Shown here: piece by piece, positions 54,446 through 63,466 of the stretch
How positions within the stretch are numbered: position 1 is the stretch's first letter
Layout of the letters: each line of letters starts with the position of its first letter
DNA from: Roseibium sp. MMSF_3544
GTDB lineage: Bacteria; Pseudomonadota; Alphaproteobacteria; Rhizobiales; Stappiaceae
Direction: 5' to 3'
Length of the DNA stretch: 64,000 nucleotides
Assembly (NCBI RefSeq): GCF_030732845.1
Contig: NZ_JASHKA010000012.1
Location: 124,001-188,000 of the forward strand
Position numbers and translations under genes: made by a program
Notes under the pieces: generated by a model
What the model was told of the DNA's origin: nothing
Databases searched by the model: none
What the model saw: only the letters and a program-made list of their open reading frames with translations

Positions 54446-57265
54446 ATGTTTGCCGGTCTGCCCCTGACATTCACCGCACCCTGGATCCTCGCAGCGCTCG
54501 CTCTGTTGCCCGTGATCTGGTGGCTGCTGCGATTGACACCGCCACGTCCCCGGGAGATTTCGTTTCCGCCGACCCGTCTGCTTCTGGACATCGACCAGCA
54601 CGAGGAAACCCCTCAGCGCAGTCCATGGTGGCTGACGCTGCTGCGCCTGCTCCTGGCCGCGATCCTGATCATTGCGCTTGCCGGCCCGATCTGGCGAACA
54701 TCGGAGCCTGTCGAAACGGGCGAAGGCGTGCTCTGGCTCCTGGTCGACAACGGCTGGACATCCGCCGCAAGCTGGGACGCCCAGGTAAGCGCTGCCGAAC
54801 AGCTCTTGAATTCGGCAGAACAATCGGGCCAGCCGGTGCTCTTTGCAGCAACCGCCGAAGGGCCGTCCCAAAGCCTTGCTCCGGAAGCGGCAGCCTCCGC
54901 TTTGGAAAAACTGCGGGCCCTTGAACCACGCCCCTATCCGCCTCAGCGCAACGAACTCAGCATCGGTTTGCGCAAGGCAGCGCAGGAATCGCCTCCCGGC
55001 GCAATTGTCTGGCTCTCGGACAATACCCATACGGAGGGTGCTTTTCTGACGGATCTGGCCGCAATGACGGGCGACGTTCCGATAACCGTTCTTGCGGGTC
55101 TGGACACGCCGATGGGCCTGAAGGATTTGTCGAACGACGCGGATGCGCTTTCGCTCACGGTCGTCAGGCATCCGGACCAGACAGTCGCCACTGCCAATGT
55201 GCAGGCACTGGATCTGAAAGGGCTTATTCTGGGCGAAGTCCAGGCCGGTTTTGATGCCGGAAGCACGGAGACATCAGTTCGGTTCGAACTGCCCAGCGAA
55301 TTGCGCAATGACATTGCCCGGGTGGAAATTGCCGGGGAGGCGGCAGCTGGCGCAGTCCAGCTGGTCGACGACAGCTGGCGCCGCCGCATTGTCGGTCTGA
55401 TCTCAGGCCAGTCCGGCGACCTCGACCAACCGCTTCTGTCGCCTGTCTACTATCTTGAGCGGGCGCTGCTGCCCTTCTCCGACATCCGTCAGCCGAAAGA
55501 TGGTGACATCGCCCTTGCCGTTCCCGCGCTGATCGATCAGGGCATTTCTGTGCTGGTCCTCGCCGATGTCGGCCGTTTGCCGGATACCACCGCAGACGAA
55601 TTGCGCGAATGGGTTCAAAACGGCGGCACGCTGGTGCGATTTGCCGGGCCTCGGACCGCCGGCGGCAGCGATGATCTGATCCCGGTACGTCTTCGAGAAG
55701 GCGACCGTTCGCTCGGTGGGTCGCTCTCCTGGAAACAGCCTCAGCATCTCGCCGGCTTCCCCGAGGATTCACCCTTCTCCGGCCTCAGGGTTCCTGAGGA
55801 AGTCACGGTCAATCGCCAGGTTCTCGCAGAGCCGACGTCCGATCTTCCCGAACGGACCTGGGCGATGCTGGAGGACGGCACGCCGCTCGTGACCGCCGCA
55901 CCGGTTGGCAACGGCAGTATTGTGCTGTTCCATGTCACCGCGGACTCGACCTGGTCGAACCTGCCGCTGTCAGGTGTTTTCCTGAACATGCTCCGCCGTA
56001 TCCTTGCCGTTTCCAACGTCGCGGCAGCATCTGAAACAGCGGACGACAGCACACCATCTTCAAGCGTCCTGCCGCCATTGCGCTTGCTGGACGGCTATGG
56101 ACGGTTCGGTGCGCCGCCCGTGGAAGTCACGCCGGTCAACGCCGCTGAATTCCGCGAGGCAACCGCCAGCAGAAGAACGCCACCGGGGCTTTACGGCACC
56201 GAGGACGGCTTCCGCGCACTCAATCTGATGCAAGCCGACGATGCCTTGTTGCCGCTTGATCTGACCGCCCTTGGAACGAAGGCGACACTTACGGCCTATC
56301 CTGCCTCCGATCCGGTCGATCTCAGGGCCTTCTTTTTCACCGTCGCCTTCCTGCTTCTGATCGCAGACGCGGTCGCCGTGTTCCTGCTGGCCGGTGGCCT
56401 GAGCCGGATCGGGTTGCGCAGCAGGACGGCAAGCCTTGCAGGTCTCCTGGCCGTGTCACTCGCAGCCGCTCTGGTGTCTGCTCCGAGCCCGGTTCAGGCT
56501 CAATCGACGTCAAATGACATCCAGGCGCTGGAGTCGACGCTCGAAACCCGGTTGGCCTACGTTCTCACCGGCAATCCGGAAATCGACGATGCCAGCGCGG
56601 CAGGCCTTTCAGGACTGACCCGCTTTCTTGCGGAGCGAACGGCCCTTGAGCCAGGTGCTCCCATCGGGATCGATATTGCCAGAGACGAGCTTGCCTTCTA
56701 TTCCCTGCTTTATTGGCCCATCGATGCGGCGGCGGACAAGCCCGGAGACCAGACGATTGCCCGCATCGACACGTTCATGCGCAACGGCGGCACGATCCTG
56801 TTCGATACGCGTGACCACATCAACGCGTCTGCGAGCGGCTTCGGCTCGACCCCGGCAACGCTGAAGTTGCGGGAAATTCTGGAAGATCTCGACGTCCCGC
56901 CATTGGAACCGGTGCCGCCTGACCATGTTCTGACGAAGGCGTTCTACCTGCTTGATTCCTTCCCCGGCCGTTATGCAGGCAGCCCATTGTGGGTGGAAAG
57001 CCTGGAAGAGATTGCAGCGCGCGGTGACCGGCCGGTCCGGGCAGGCGACGGCGTTTCGCCGATCATGATCACCGGCAACGACTTTGCCGCTGCCTGGGCG
57101 ATCTCCGACGATGGTGAATTCATGTATCCGACCGTACCGAACAGCCCGGTTCAGCGCGACTATGCCTTCCGGTCGGGCGTTAACATTGTCATGTACAGCC
57201 TGACCGGCAACTACAAGGCCGATCAGGTGCACATCCCCGCCCTGCTCGAGCGGCTGGGACAATAG
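54446..57265 (+). CDS. BatA-N-terminal / DUF4159 domain membrane protein
   Basis: A 939-aa protein. It begins with the BatA-type N-terminal membrane domain (LTFTAPWILAALALLPVIWWLLR), then a second helix (LTLLRLLLAAILIIALAGP), a VWA-like and beta-rich middle, membrane helices near 620-650 (AFFFTVAFLLLIADAVAVFLL) and 665-685, and a DUF4159 domain (about 710-935) with IDIARDELAFYSLLYWPID and GGTILFDTRDH. It joins two functions usually in separate proteins of these operons. It is third in the MoxR operon; the next gene starts nine bases on. Role: envelope-associated, otherwise unknown. Confidence 0.85.
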   Translation: MFAGLPLTFTAPWILAALALLPVIWWLLRLTPPRPREISFPPTRLLLDIDQHEETPQRSPWWLTLLRLLLAAILIIALAGPIWRTSEPVETGEGVLWLLVDNGWTSAASWDAQVSAAEQLLNSAEQSGQPVLFAATAEGPSQSLAPEAAASALEKLRALEPRPYPPQRNELSIGLRKAAQESPPGAIVWLSDNTHTEGAFLTDLAAMTGDVPITVLAGLDTPMGLKDLSNDADALSLTVVRHPDQTVATANVQALDLKGLILGEVQAGFDAGSTETSVRFELPSELRNDIARVEIAGEAAAGAVQLVDDSWRRRIVGLISGQSGDLDQPLLSPVYYLERALLPFSDIRQPKDGDIALAVPALIDQGISVLVLADVGRLPDTTADELREWVQNGGTLVRFAGPRTAGGSDDLIPVRLREGDRSLGGSLSWKQPQHLAGFPEDSPFSGLRVPEEVTVNRQVLAEPTSDLPERTWAMLEDGTPLVTAAPVGNGSIVLFHVTADSTWSNLPLSGVFLNMLRRILAVSNVAAASETADDSTPSSSVLPPLRLLDGYGRFGAPPVEVTPVNAAEFREATASRRTPPGLYGTEDGFRALNLMQADDALLPLDLTALGTKATLTAYPASDPVDLRAFFFTVAFLLLIADAVAVFLLAGGLSRIGLRSRTASLAGLLAVSLAAALVSAPSPVQAQSTSNDIQALESTLETRLAYVLTGNPEIDDASAAGLSGLTRFLAERTALEPGAPIGIDIARDELAFYSLLYWPIDAAADKPGDQTIARIDTFMRNGGTILFDTRDHINASASGFGSTPATLKLREILEDLDVPPLEPVPPDHVLTKAFYLLDSFPGRYAGSPLWVESLEEIAARGDRPVRAGDGVSPIMITGNDFAAAWAISDDGEFMYPTVPNSPVQRDYAFRSGVNIVMYSLTGNYKADQVHIPALLERLGQ

Positions 57266-57273
57266 GAGCGCCG

Positions 57274-59349
57274 ATGGTCTGGTCCCTTTCCTTCGACCCC
57301 CTGCTTCCCCTCTGGGCTCTCGTTGCCGGTGGCGCAGTTGCGCTGCTGGTCGCAGCCCTTTCGGGGTATCTGAGTTTACGCGGCTGGGTTCTGCGATCCC
57401 TTACCATGGCGCTGCTGCTCTTTGCGCTGGCCAATCCTGCAATCGAGCGCGAAGACAGGGAACCGCTTTCAAGCGTGGTAGCGCTCGTCGTCGACAAGAG
57501 CCAGAGCCAGCGTCTTGCCGACCGTGAGACGACCACTGACGAAGCGGCAGCGGAAATTCAGCGGCGCGTGGAAGCCTTGAACGGTTTTGACCTGCGCATT
57601 ATCGAAGCCAGGAATTCAGGTGCGGGCAACGGTACGCAAGTCTTCCAGTCTCTGACAAACGGCCTGGCAGATGTGCCGCCGGAACGGGTCGGTGGTGCAA
57701 TCATCATCACGGATGGCCAGATCCACGACATTCCCGAAAGCGCCGGAGCTCTCGGTTTTGATGCCCCGGTCCACGGCCTGATCACCGGCGCTCCGGAAGA
57801 ACGCGACCGCCGCATCGTGCTCGACAAGGCCCCCCGGTTCGGACTGGTTGGATCGGAACAGACGGTCAGCCTCACTGTGGTCGACCAGGGCCAGGGCACG
57901 GGACCTGGCGATCAGGTGTTGCTGACGGTCAAGCGTGATGGCACCGTGGTCAGCGAGCGCACGGCCAGAACCGGGCAGAAGATTGATGTTCCGGTCGAGA
58001 TCGCACACGGCGGCGACAATATCTTCGAGTTCGAGGCAGAGCCGCTTTCGGGCGAATTGACGACTTTGAACAACCGTGCCGTCGTCACGATCGACGGTAT
58101 CCGGGAGAACCTGCGGGTTCTGCTGGTATCCGGGTCTCCCCATTCAGGAGAACGCACATGGCGGAACCTCCTGAAATCGGATGCGTCAGTTGATCTGGTA
58201 CATTTCACCATTCTGCGTCCGCCGGAAAAACAGGATGGAACCCCGATCAACCAGCTGTCGCTGATCGCGTTCCCGACACGTGAACTCTTCTCGGTGAAGA
58301 TCGATGAGTTCGACCTGATCATTTTCGACCGATATGTCCGGCGCGGCGTGCTGCCGATGCTCTATTTCGACAACATCGCGCGCTATGTGCGCGACGGTGG
58401 CGCCGTCTTGTTGGCAGGTGGACCGGATTATGCTGAGGCCGGCAGTCTCTACAGAACGCCGCTCGCCCCCATACTTCCGGCAAGCCCGACCGGCGGTATC
58501 TTGGAAGAACCCTTCTACGCGACCCTTGCAAGCCTTGGCGAACGCCATCCGGTGACGCGTGGCCTGCCGGGCTCCGAACAGGAACCGCCTGCATGGAGCC
58601 GGTGGTTCCGGGCCGTCGACACCCAACTCGACGCCGGTCACCAGCTCATGTCCGGTCCGAGCGACGCCCCGCTTCTCGTCCTGAACCGTGAAGGCGAAGG
58701 CCGCGTCGCGATGCTGTTGTCGGACCATGTCTGGCTTTGGGCGCGCGGATTTGAGGGTGGTGGACCGCACGTTCCGTTGCTGCGCCGTCTGGCGCATTGG
58801 CTGATGCAGGAACCCGACCTTGAGGAAGAAGCCCTCAATGTTTCCATGCGCGGCTCCGATCTTGTCATCGAGCGCCAGACACTCGGCGACACCGTCGGTG
58901 AGGTCACCGTGACCGCACCGACCGGTGACACAACCGAAGTCACCATGTCCGAACAAGACCCCGGGCTGTGGCGCGGCAACATGCAGGCGACCGAAACCGG
59001 CCTGTTCTCGGTAACGGACGGTGAAATGAGCGCCCTCATCCATGTCGGTCCGCAGAACCCGCGCGAATACACTGACGTCCTCTCGACCACTGAAGCCATC
59101 GCCCCAATCAGTGAAGCGACAGGCGGCAGCACCCAGCGTTTGCGCGATGTTGGCGGTGATATGGATGTGCCCCGGGTCGTATCGATGCGCGCGTCGGCGA
59201 GCTATGAAGGCAATGGCTGGATCGGCCTGAAGGCAACAGAGGCAAGTGTTCTCAACGGCGTCGACCGCTATCCGCTGATGATCGGCCTGCTTGGCCTCGC
59301 GATTCTGCTCGGCATGCTGTCGCTGACCTGGTACCGTGAAGGGCGTTAG
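57274..59349 (+). CDS. large membrane protein of the MoxR operon (VWA/glutamine amidotransferase-like)
   Basis: A 691-aa protein. Membrane helices near the start (LLPLWALVAGGAVALLVAAL and SLTMALLLFALANP) and one near the end (PLMIGLLGLAILLGMLSLTW); the periplasmic-type middle contains VVALVVDKSQSQRLADRE, a VWA-like stretch, and FDLIIFDRYVRRGVLPMLYFDNIARYVRDGGAVLLAGG, which resembles a type I glutamine amidotransferase fold without its catalytic Cys nucleophile context. It is the last gene of the MoxR operon, behind TAGGAG. Function unknown. Confidence 0.85.
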   Translation: MVWSLSFDPLLPLWALVAGGAVALLVAALSGYLSLRGWVLRSLTMALLLFALANPAIEREDREPLSSVVALVVDKSQSQRLADRETTTDEAAAEIQRRVEALNGFDLRIIEARNSGAGNGTQVFQSLTNGLADVPPERVGGAIIITDGQIHDIPESAGALGFDAPVHGLITGAPEERDRRIVLDKAPRFGLVGSEQTVSLTVVDQGQGTGPGDQVLLTVKRDGTVVSERTARTGQKIDVPVEIAHGGDNIFEFEAEPLSGELTTLNNRAVVTIDGIRENLRVLLVSGSPHSGERTWRNLLKSDASVDLVHFTILRPPEKQDGTPINQLSLIAFPTRELFSVKIDEFDLIIFDRYVRRGVLPMLYFDNIARYVRDGGAVLLAGGPDYAEAGSLYRTPLAPILPASPTGGILEEPFYATLASLGERHPVTRGLPGSEQEPPAWSRWFRAVDTQLDAGHQLMSGPSDAPLLVLNREGEGRVAMLLSDHVWLWARGFEGGGPHVPLLRRLAHWLMQEPDLEEEALNVSMRGSDLVIERQTLGDTVGEVTVTAPTGDTTEVTMSEQDPGLWRGNMQATETGLFSVTDGEMSALIHVGPQNPREYTDVLSTTEAIAPISEATGGSTQRLRDVGGDMDVPRVVSMRASASYEGNGWIGLKATEASVLNGVDRYPLMIGLLGLAILLGMLSLTWYREGR

Positions 59350-59636
59350 CTCTGGATTTTGCTGTTGCGGCCCGTACACCGTTGCGGGCGCGGTCCCGAT
59401 GGCAGGGTCGACACCAAACAAAGGGCAACTCGGAAATTGAGTGTCACCCCGGATCTCCGCTCCGCCGCGTCCGGGAAGGCGCATTGGCAGATGAGGCCCT
59501 TCAAATCCTTTCGCAAGAGCGCAATCAAAACACTCCATTGCCGTCCCGGCCTCGAGCCGGGACCTGCCCGTTGCAATGGGAGACCTCAGATCCCGGATCT
59601 CCGCTCCGCTGCGTCCGGGAAGGCAGGCCGTTGTCG
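59350..59636. repeat. intergenic palindromic repeat region downstream of the MoxR operon
   Basis: Two near-identical copies of a 32-33-base unit (CCCGGATCTCCGCTCCGC then GCGTCCGGGAAGGC) lie at 59448-59480 and 59592-59624. Between them is a palindrome, GTCCCGGC-CTCGA-GCCGGGAC at 59543-59563, itself nested in outer arms CCATTGC (59535-59541) and GCAATGG (59573-59579). This nested, mosaic structure resembles intergenic palindromic elements of alphaproteobacteria. No gene is present. Confidence 0.7.
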
Positions 59637-60143
59637 TTAAACAGAAACTTGGCGTTCGCCTTGTACCGCACCTTTTGGCATGTCCGCACCATTCAGAAGC
59701 GCCACCAGCAGCCGGGCGGGATCGACCGGGCCAGGCAGCGTGATCTGTCCAAGTGGCACCTGCTGAAATCCGAACGGACTGTAATAGGGCGCATCACCTA
59801 CCAGGAGCACGACCTTGTCGCCCGCAAGCGCAGAGGCGTTCATCGCTGTGCGCATCAACGCCTTGCCGAGACCCCTGTTCTTGAAATCCGGTGAAACCGT
59901 CAGGGGACCGAGCAGCAGGGCTTCGGTTTCGCCGATCAATATCGGCGAGAGCCGGATGGAACCGGCAATATGCGACCCCACAAGCCCGACAAAAGATAGA
60001 TCCGGCCGGTGCGGCACGTTTTCACGGATGCGGAAGGCTGTCCGTGCAAACCGGCCCGGTCCGAAAGCATTTGCCTGGAGATCTTCGATGGCGGTGTTGT
60101 CGGCGGCATCTTCGAGCCGGATGACCCACGAGGTTTGTTTCAT
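59637..60143 (-). CDS. GNAT-family N-acetyltransferase
   Basis: A 168-aa protein from ATG 60143 (MKQTSWVIRLEDAADNTAIEDLQ). Motif A is VSPDFKNRGLGKALMRTAM (about 82-100) with the pyrophosphate-binding R/Q-x-x-G-x-G/A pattern, followed by VLLVGDAPYYSPFGFQQV. The GDxxYYxPFGF pattern resembles YhbS-type acetyltransferases. The substrate is unknown. Its 3' end abuts the repeat region. Confidence 0.87.
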   Translation of the reverse strand: MKQTSWVIRLEDAADNTAIEDLQANAFGPGRFARTAFRIRENVPHRPDLSFVGLVGSHIAGSIRLSPILIGETEALLLGPLTVSPDFKNRGLGKALMRTAMNASALAGDKVVLLVGDAPYYSPFGFQQVPLGQITLPGPVDPARLLVALLNGADMPKGAVQGERQVSV

Positions 60144-60516
60144 TTGGCTGTTCCTCAGCATGCGGTCTTTTTCAGAAAAGCGCGCCTGCCGAAACCCCGG
60201 GGGAATGTGTCTGGTACGGGGATCAGGTCAGCCGCGACGAAGCAGACGAGAGCTTTCTCGTCGGTCGGTTCGTCGTCGGAGCATCAGACCTGCGGTCATT
60301 TATCCCAGTCTCGCCATCTTCGCCGGGTCGCTCAAAAATGTCCGGCGGTTCATTCGTGAGGCAATGCGGTTACCACGCAACACCCCGTCGGTCCAGTGCT
60401 TTTTTGCTCGCATAGGGACAACATCCATTGTTCACCCATGACGAACACAGCATTCAGTTGATTGATTTTTGTGGCTGGCGCACAACGTTTTTCAGGGAAG
60501 AACGTAGGAGAGCAAA
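60144..60516. other. intergenic region between the GNAT gene and the glutathionyl-hydroquinone reductase gene
   Basis: These 373 bases separate divergent genes. The proximal parts should carry both promoters. A 7-bp hairpin (GACGAGA, 60246-60252, with TCTCGTC, 60257-60263) is nested in looser CGACGA/TCGTCG arms. No credible gene, tRNA or known repeat is seen. Confidence 0.4.
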
Positions 60517-61491
60517 ATGGGCCTTTTGGTAGACGGCGTCTGGAAAGACCAGTGGTACGATACGAAATCGAGTGGTGGACGGTTTGTGCGCAAGGATGCC
60601 GCGTTCAGAAACTGGATCACGGCTGACGGCTCTGCAGGCCCGAGCGGCGATGGCGGCTTCAAGGCCGAGGCCGGGCGATATCATCTGTTCGTCTCCTATG
60701 CCTGTCCCTGGGCGCATCGCACGATGATCTTCCGCAAACTGAAGGGTCTGGAAAGTGCGATCAGCCTTTCTGCCGTCCAGCCGCTCATGCTGGAAAACGG
60801 TTGGGAGTTCGCTGAACAGGAACCTGTCGCCGGTGCGAAATACGCCTGGAACATCTATGCCAAGGCCGACCCCACCTATACAGGCCGTGCGACCGTACCG
60901 ATCCTGTGGGACAAGCAGCAGGAAACCATCGTTAGCAACGAATCCGCGGAAATCATCCGGATGTTCAATTCGGAATTTGACGGACTGACCGGTTCCAATC
61001 TGGACTTCTATCCTCAAGATCTGCGCGAAGAAATCGACACGATCAACGAGCGCATCTATCACACCGTGAACAACGGCGTTTACAAATCCGGCTTCGCAAC
61101 CAGCCAGGAAGCCTATGAGGAGGCCGTAACCGCACTGTTCGAGTCTCTCGATTACCTGGAAGGGTTGCTCGAAAGCCGCCGCTACCTTGCAGGTGACCGG
61201 TTGACGGAGGCCGACTGGCGCCTGTTCACCACACTGGTGCGCTTCGACGCAGTTTATGTCGGCCATTTCAAATGCAACATCAGACGGATTGTCGACTACC
61301 CGAATCTCTCGAACTATCTCCTGGAGCTCTACCAGATGCCGGGTGTCGAAGAGACCGTCGACATGGCAACGATCAAGCAGCACTATTACGGCTCTCACGA
61401 AAGCGTAAACCCGACGCGCATCGTGCCGGTTGGACCGGACCTCGATTTCGGGAAAGCCCATAACAGGGACAGGCTGCCGGCAGCCGCCTGA
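60517..61491 (+). CDS. glutathionyl-hydroquinone reductase (YqjG/ECM4-type GST)
   Basis: A 324-aa Xi-class glutathione transferase. It reduces glutathionyl-hydroquinones using the active-site Cys of YACPWAHRT (about 63-71). Other marks are RYHLFVSYACPWAH, YNVNGVY-like VNNGVYKSGFATSQEAYE, and RYLAGDRLTEADWRLFTTLVRFD. It starts at ATG 60517 behind TAGGAG. It may protect against quinones. It converges with a Nudix gene 26 bases on. Confidence 0.94.
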   Translation: MGLLVDGVWKDQWYDTKSSGGRFVRKDAAFRNWITADGSAGPSGDGGFKAEAGRYHLFVSYACPWAHRTMIFRKLKGLESAISLSAVQPLMLENGWEFAEQEPVAGAKYAWNIYAKADPTYTGRATVPILWDKQQETIVSNESAEIIRMFNSEFDGLTGSNLDFYPQDLREEIDTINERIYHTVNNGVYKSGFATSQEAYEEAVTALFESLDYLEGLLESRRYLAGDRLTEADWRLFTTLVRFDAVYVGHFKCNIRRIVDYPNLSNYLLELYQMPGVEETVDMATIKQHYYGSHESVNPTRIVPVGPDLDFGKAHNRDRLPAAA

Positions 61492-61516
61492 GCGCCGGCA
61501 ACAAGCTGCAAGAGCC

Positions 61517-62002
61517 CTACCAATAGGGACTTGAGGGCGCTGCACCAGTCCTGAAATCTGCAAGGCGGCGTTGCGTTGCCGGGCTCAAATTGTCCGGCAA
61601 CGTGTCCAGTGCAAAGAAACCGGCTTCGGCGATTTCCGCGTTCGGTTGCAGGAATGCCTCTGCCCGGCTCCACTCGCTCAGGTGAAACAGGCCCACGTGA
61701 TCGCGGCCCGTCGCCTCCCGGTTGAGAAACATGCCCAATAGGCGAGGTGCGTTGCCGGCGACGACACCGGTTTCTTCAAGAACCTCGCGGCTTGCCGCTT
61801 CTTCAAGCGTTTCACCGCCATCCACCGCGCCACCCGGCAAGTACCAGCCGTCCAGATAGGTATGGCGCACCAGCAGCACCTGCCGGTCGCCGTCTTCAAC
61901 GATAACGCGCACGCCGAGAATGTACGGATTTCTGATCAGGACAGCGCTCTGGACCATTCGCTTGGTCCAGGAACTTGGCAGGAAGGACAAAAGTTTCAGC
62001 AT
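61517..62002 (-). CDS. Nudix hydrolase
   Basis: A 161-aa Nudix protein with a clean Nudix box: GGAVDGGETLEEAASREVLEETGV (about 78-101), with the catalytic REVLEE acids. An N-terminal basic/hydrophobic stretch (MLKLLSFLPSSWTKRMVQSAV) may be a short membrane-associated helix. The RHTYLDGWYLPGG segment suggests an ADP-ribose or nucleotide-sugar type substrate, but this is not decidable. It converges with the reductase gene. Confidence 0.9.
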   Translation of the reverse strand: MLKLLSFLPSSWTKRMVQSAVLIRNPYILGVRVIVEDGDRQVLLVRHTYLDGWYLPGGAVDGGETLEEAASREVLEETGVVAGNAPRLLGMFLNREATGRDHVGLFHLSEWSRAEAFLQPNAEIAEAGFFALDTLPDNLSPATQRRLADFRTGAAPSSPYW

Positions 62003-62181
62003 TACCTATAGCTTGAAGCTGCAATTCCTGAAGGAACCCTAAATTAACCCATGCAGTCGCTGCAGGGCAGATGCGTCAGAATAGCTCTCCTAAATCGGCA
62101 GGTCAGTGCCTATATACCGTGCACAATGATGATTTCGAAGGCAGTCGATCCCCCTGCCTTCACCTCCAAAGGAACAAGACA

Positions 62182-62298
62182 ATGTTGAACGCACTTTTCG
62201 GCAAGCGCCGCCGCCCGAACCACTACCAGTGGAAACCGGCTGTCGATCTCAGCAACCCGCGCGTTGTTGCAGCGCTCACCACGTTCCCGTCAAACTGA
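62182..62298 (+). CDS. tiny ORF 1 of an intergenic block (38 aa, unknown)
   Basis: A 38-aa ORF from ATG 62182 (MLNALFGKRRRPNHYQWKP) to TGA 62296-62298, with AAAGGA about nine bases before the start. Basic N-terminal part, then AVDLSNPRVVAALTTFPSN. A second tiny ORF and a strong terminator follow. It is plausible as a real small gene because of the ribosome site and the shared terminator, but no homology can be judged by eye. Confidence 0.4.
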   Translation: MLNALFGKRRRPNHYQWKPAVDLSNPRVVAALTTFPSN

Positions 62299-62330
62299 CG
62301 ACTGGGAAAGCCGCGAGTAAGGCAAGGCCA

Positions 62331-62456
62331 ATGTTCGGATTTGTAAATGTTGTGAACGCCACGCTGCGCGAAACGACGCGCACCAGCGACGCAGGCTCGA
62401 CCAAAACGGTGAGCCTTGCGACGGCCAGGCACGACAAGGCCAAGGCCAAACGCTGA
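62331..62456 (+). CDS. tiny ORF 2 of an intergenic block (41 aa, unknown)
   Basis: A 41-aa ORF from ATG 62331 (MFGFVNVVNATLRETTRTSD) ending ARHDKAKAKR at 62456. AAGG lies a few bases before the ATG. It ends 26 bases before a strong terminator hairpin. It could be a small protein, or the block could be a non-coding RNA; the sequence alone does not decide. Confidence 0.35.
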   Translation: MFGFVNVVNATLRETTRTSDAGSTKTVSLATARHDKAKAKR

Positions 62457-62482
62457 ACGGCAAAACACCTGTGAAGCATTCG

Positions 62483-62517
62483 ATGCGCCGCGTTATTTTC
62501 TTGACGCGGCGCATTTT
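62483..62517 (+). terminator. terminator after the tiny-ORF block
   Basis: A perfect 11-bp stem (62483-62493 with 62504-62514; ATGCGCCGCGT / ACGCGGCGCAT), ten-base loop and a short T run. It ends a transcript from the tiny-ORF block 20 bases before the metallophosphoesterase gene. Confidence 0.8.
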
Positions 62518-62536
62518 GATTTGAAGATGCGCCTCC

Positions 62537-63466
62537 ATGTTCACGCTCGCGCATCTTTCCGACCCTCATCTTGGTCCCCTGCCCGATCCCAAGCTCTTCC
62601 AACTGCTCTCGAAGCGCATTCTGGGTTATCTGAATTGGCAGCGGAACCGTTCCAAGATCATGGGGTCGACCTATCTCGACCAGCTGGTCGAGGACATGAA
62701 ATCGAAAGCGCCCGACCATATAGCGGTCACCGGCGATCTTGTGAACATAGCTCTTCCGTTGGAAATCGCAGGGGCCCGCACCTGGCTCGAAGAGATCGGC
62801 GAACCGAACGACGTTTCGGTGGTGCCCGGCAATCATGATGCCTATGTGCCTGGTGCCGTCCGAAAAGCCCGGACAGCCTGGTGGCCCTATATGTGCGCCG
62901 ACGAGAACGATGGCGCGCCGGCTGAAAAGACCAGGTCCGAGGCGACCTTTCCCTATGTCCGCATCCGCAATGACATCGCGATGGTGGGCGTCACCACCGG
63001 CCGTGCCACCGCCCCCTGGTTTGCGACCGGCCGGGTCGGCAGCGATCAGGCAATGCGCTTGCGCTCCGTTTTGGAAGAGCTTGGCAAAGAGGGTCTCTTT
63101 CGCATCGTCATGCTGCACCACCCGCCATTCCGGAAAGCCACCAAATGGCACAAGAGACTGTCGGATGCCTCCCGCGTCCGCGCAGTGGTGAAGCGCGCAG
63201 GAGCGGAGTTGATCCTACATGGCCACACGCATATCGACAGCTTTGAGGAGATAGAAGGGCCGTCAGGGCCCGTGCCGGTTGTCGGCGTGCCCTCGGCAAC
63301 GAGTGCCCCGGGCGGACACAATCCCGCCGCCCGCTACAACCTTTTCAAGATCGACAAGACCAATTCCGGCTGGACCTGCCGGATGGAGGAACACGGCTTC
63401 GATGCGCCCAACGAGCCGGTGAAACTTCTAAGCGAGCGGGATGTCGCCGTTCCAAACGCGGGCTGA
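62537..63466 (+). CDS. metallophosphoesterase (calcineurin-like)
   Basis: A 309-aa protein with the full set of metal-binding motifs: HLSDPHLGP (D-x-H, about 6-14), AVTGDLVN (GD), VPGNHDAY (GNHD), MLHHPPF and LHGHTHID (GHxH). It belongs to the class of phosphodiesterases that includes Icc-type cyclic-nucleotide enzymes. The substrate is unknown. Starts at ATG 62537; the tiny-ORF terminator lies just upstream, so it needs its own promoter or a readthrough transcript. Confidence 0.92.
   Translation: MFTLAHLSDPHLGPLPDPKLFQLLSKRILGYLNWQRNRSKIMGSTYLDQLVEDMKSKAPDHIAVTGDLVNIALPLEIAGARTWLEEIGEPNDVSVVPGNHDAYVPGAVRKARTAWWPYMCADENDGAPAEKTRSEATFPYVRIRNDIAMVGVTTGRATAPWFATGRVGSDQAMRLRSVLEELGKEGLFRIVMLHHPPFRKATKWHKRLSDASRVRAVVKRAGAELILHGHTHIDSFEEIEGPSGPVPVVGVPSATSAPGGHNPAARYNLFKIDKTNSGWTCRMEEHGFDAPNEPVKLLSERDVAVPNAG

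Noticed and set aside
53969..55171. Open frame of 400 codons on the minus strand
   Set aside because: Antisense across the DUF58 and BatA-type genes; no credible protein features.
58186..59538. Open frame of 450 codons on the minus strand
   Set aside because: Antisense of the last MoxR-operon gene with no motif or start signal.
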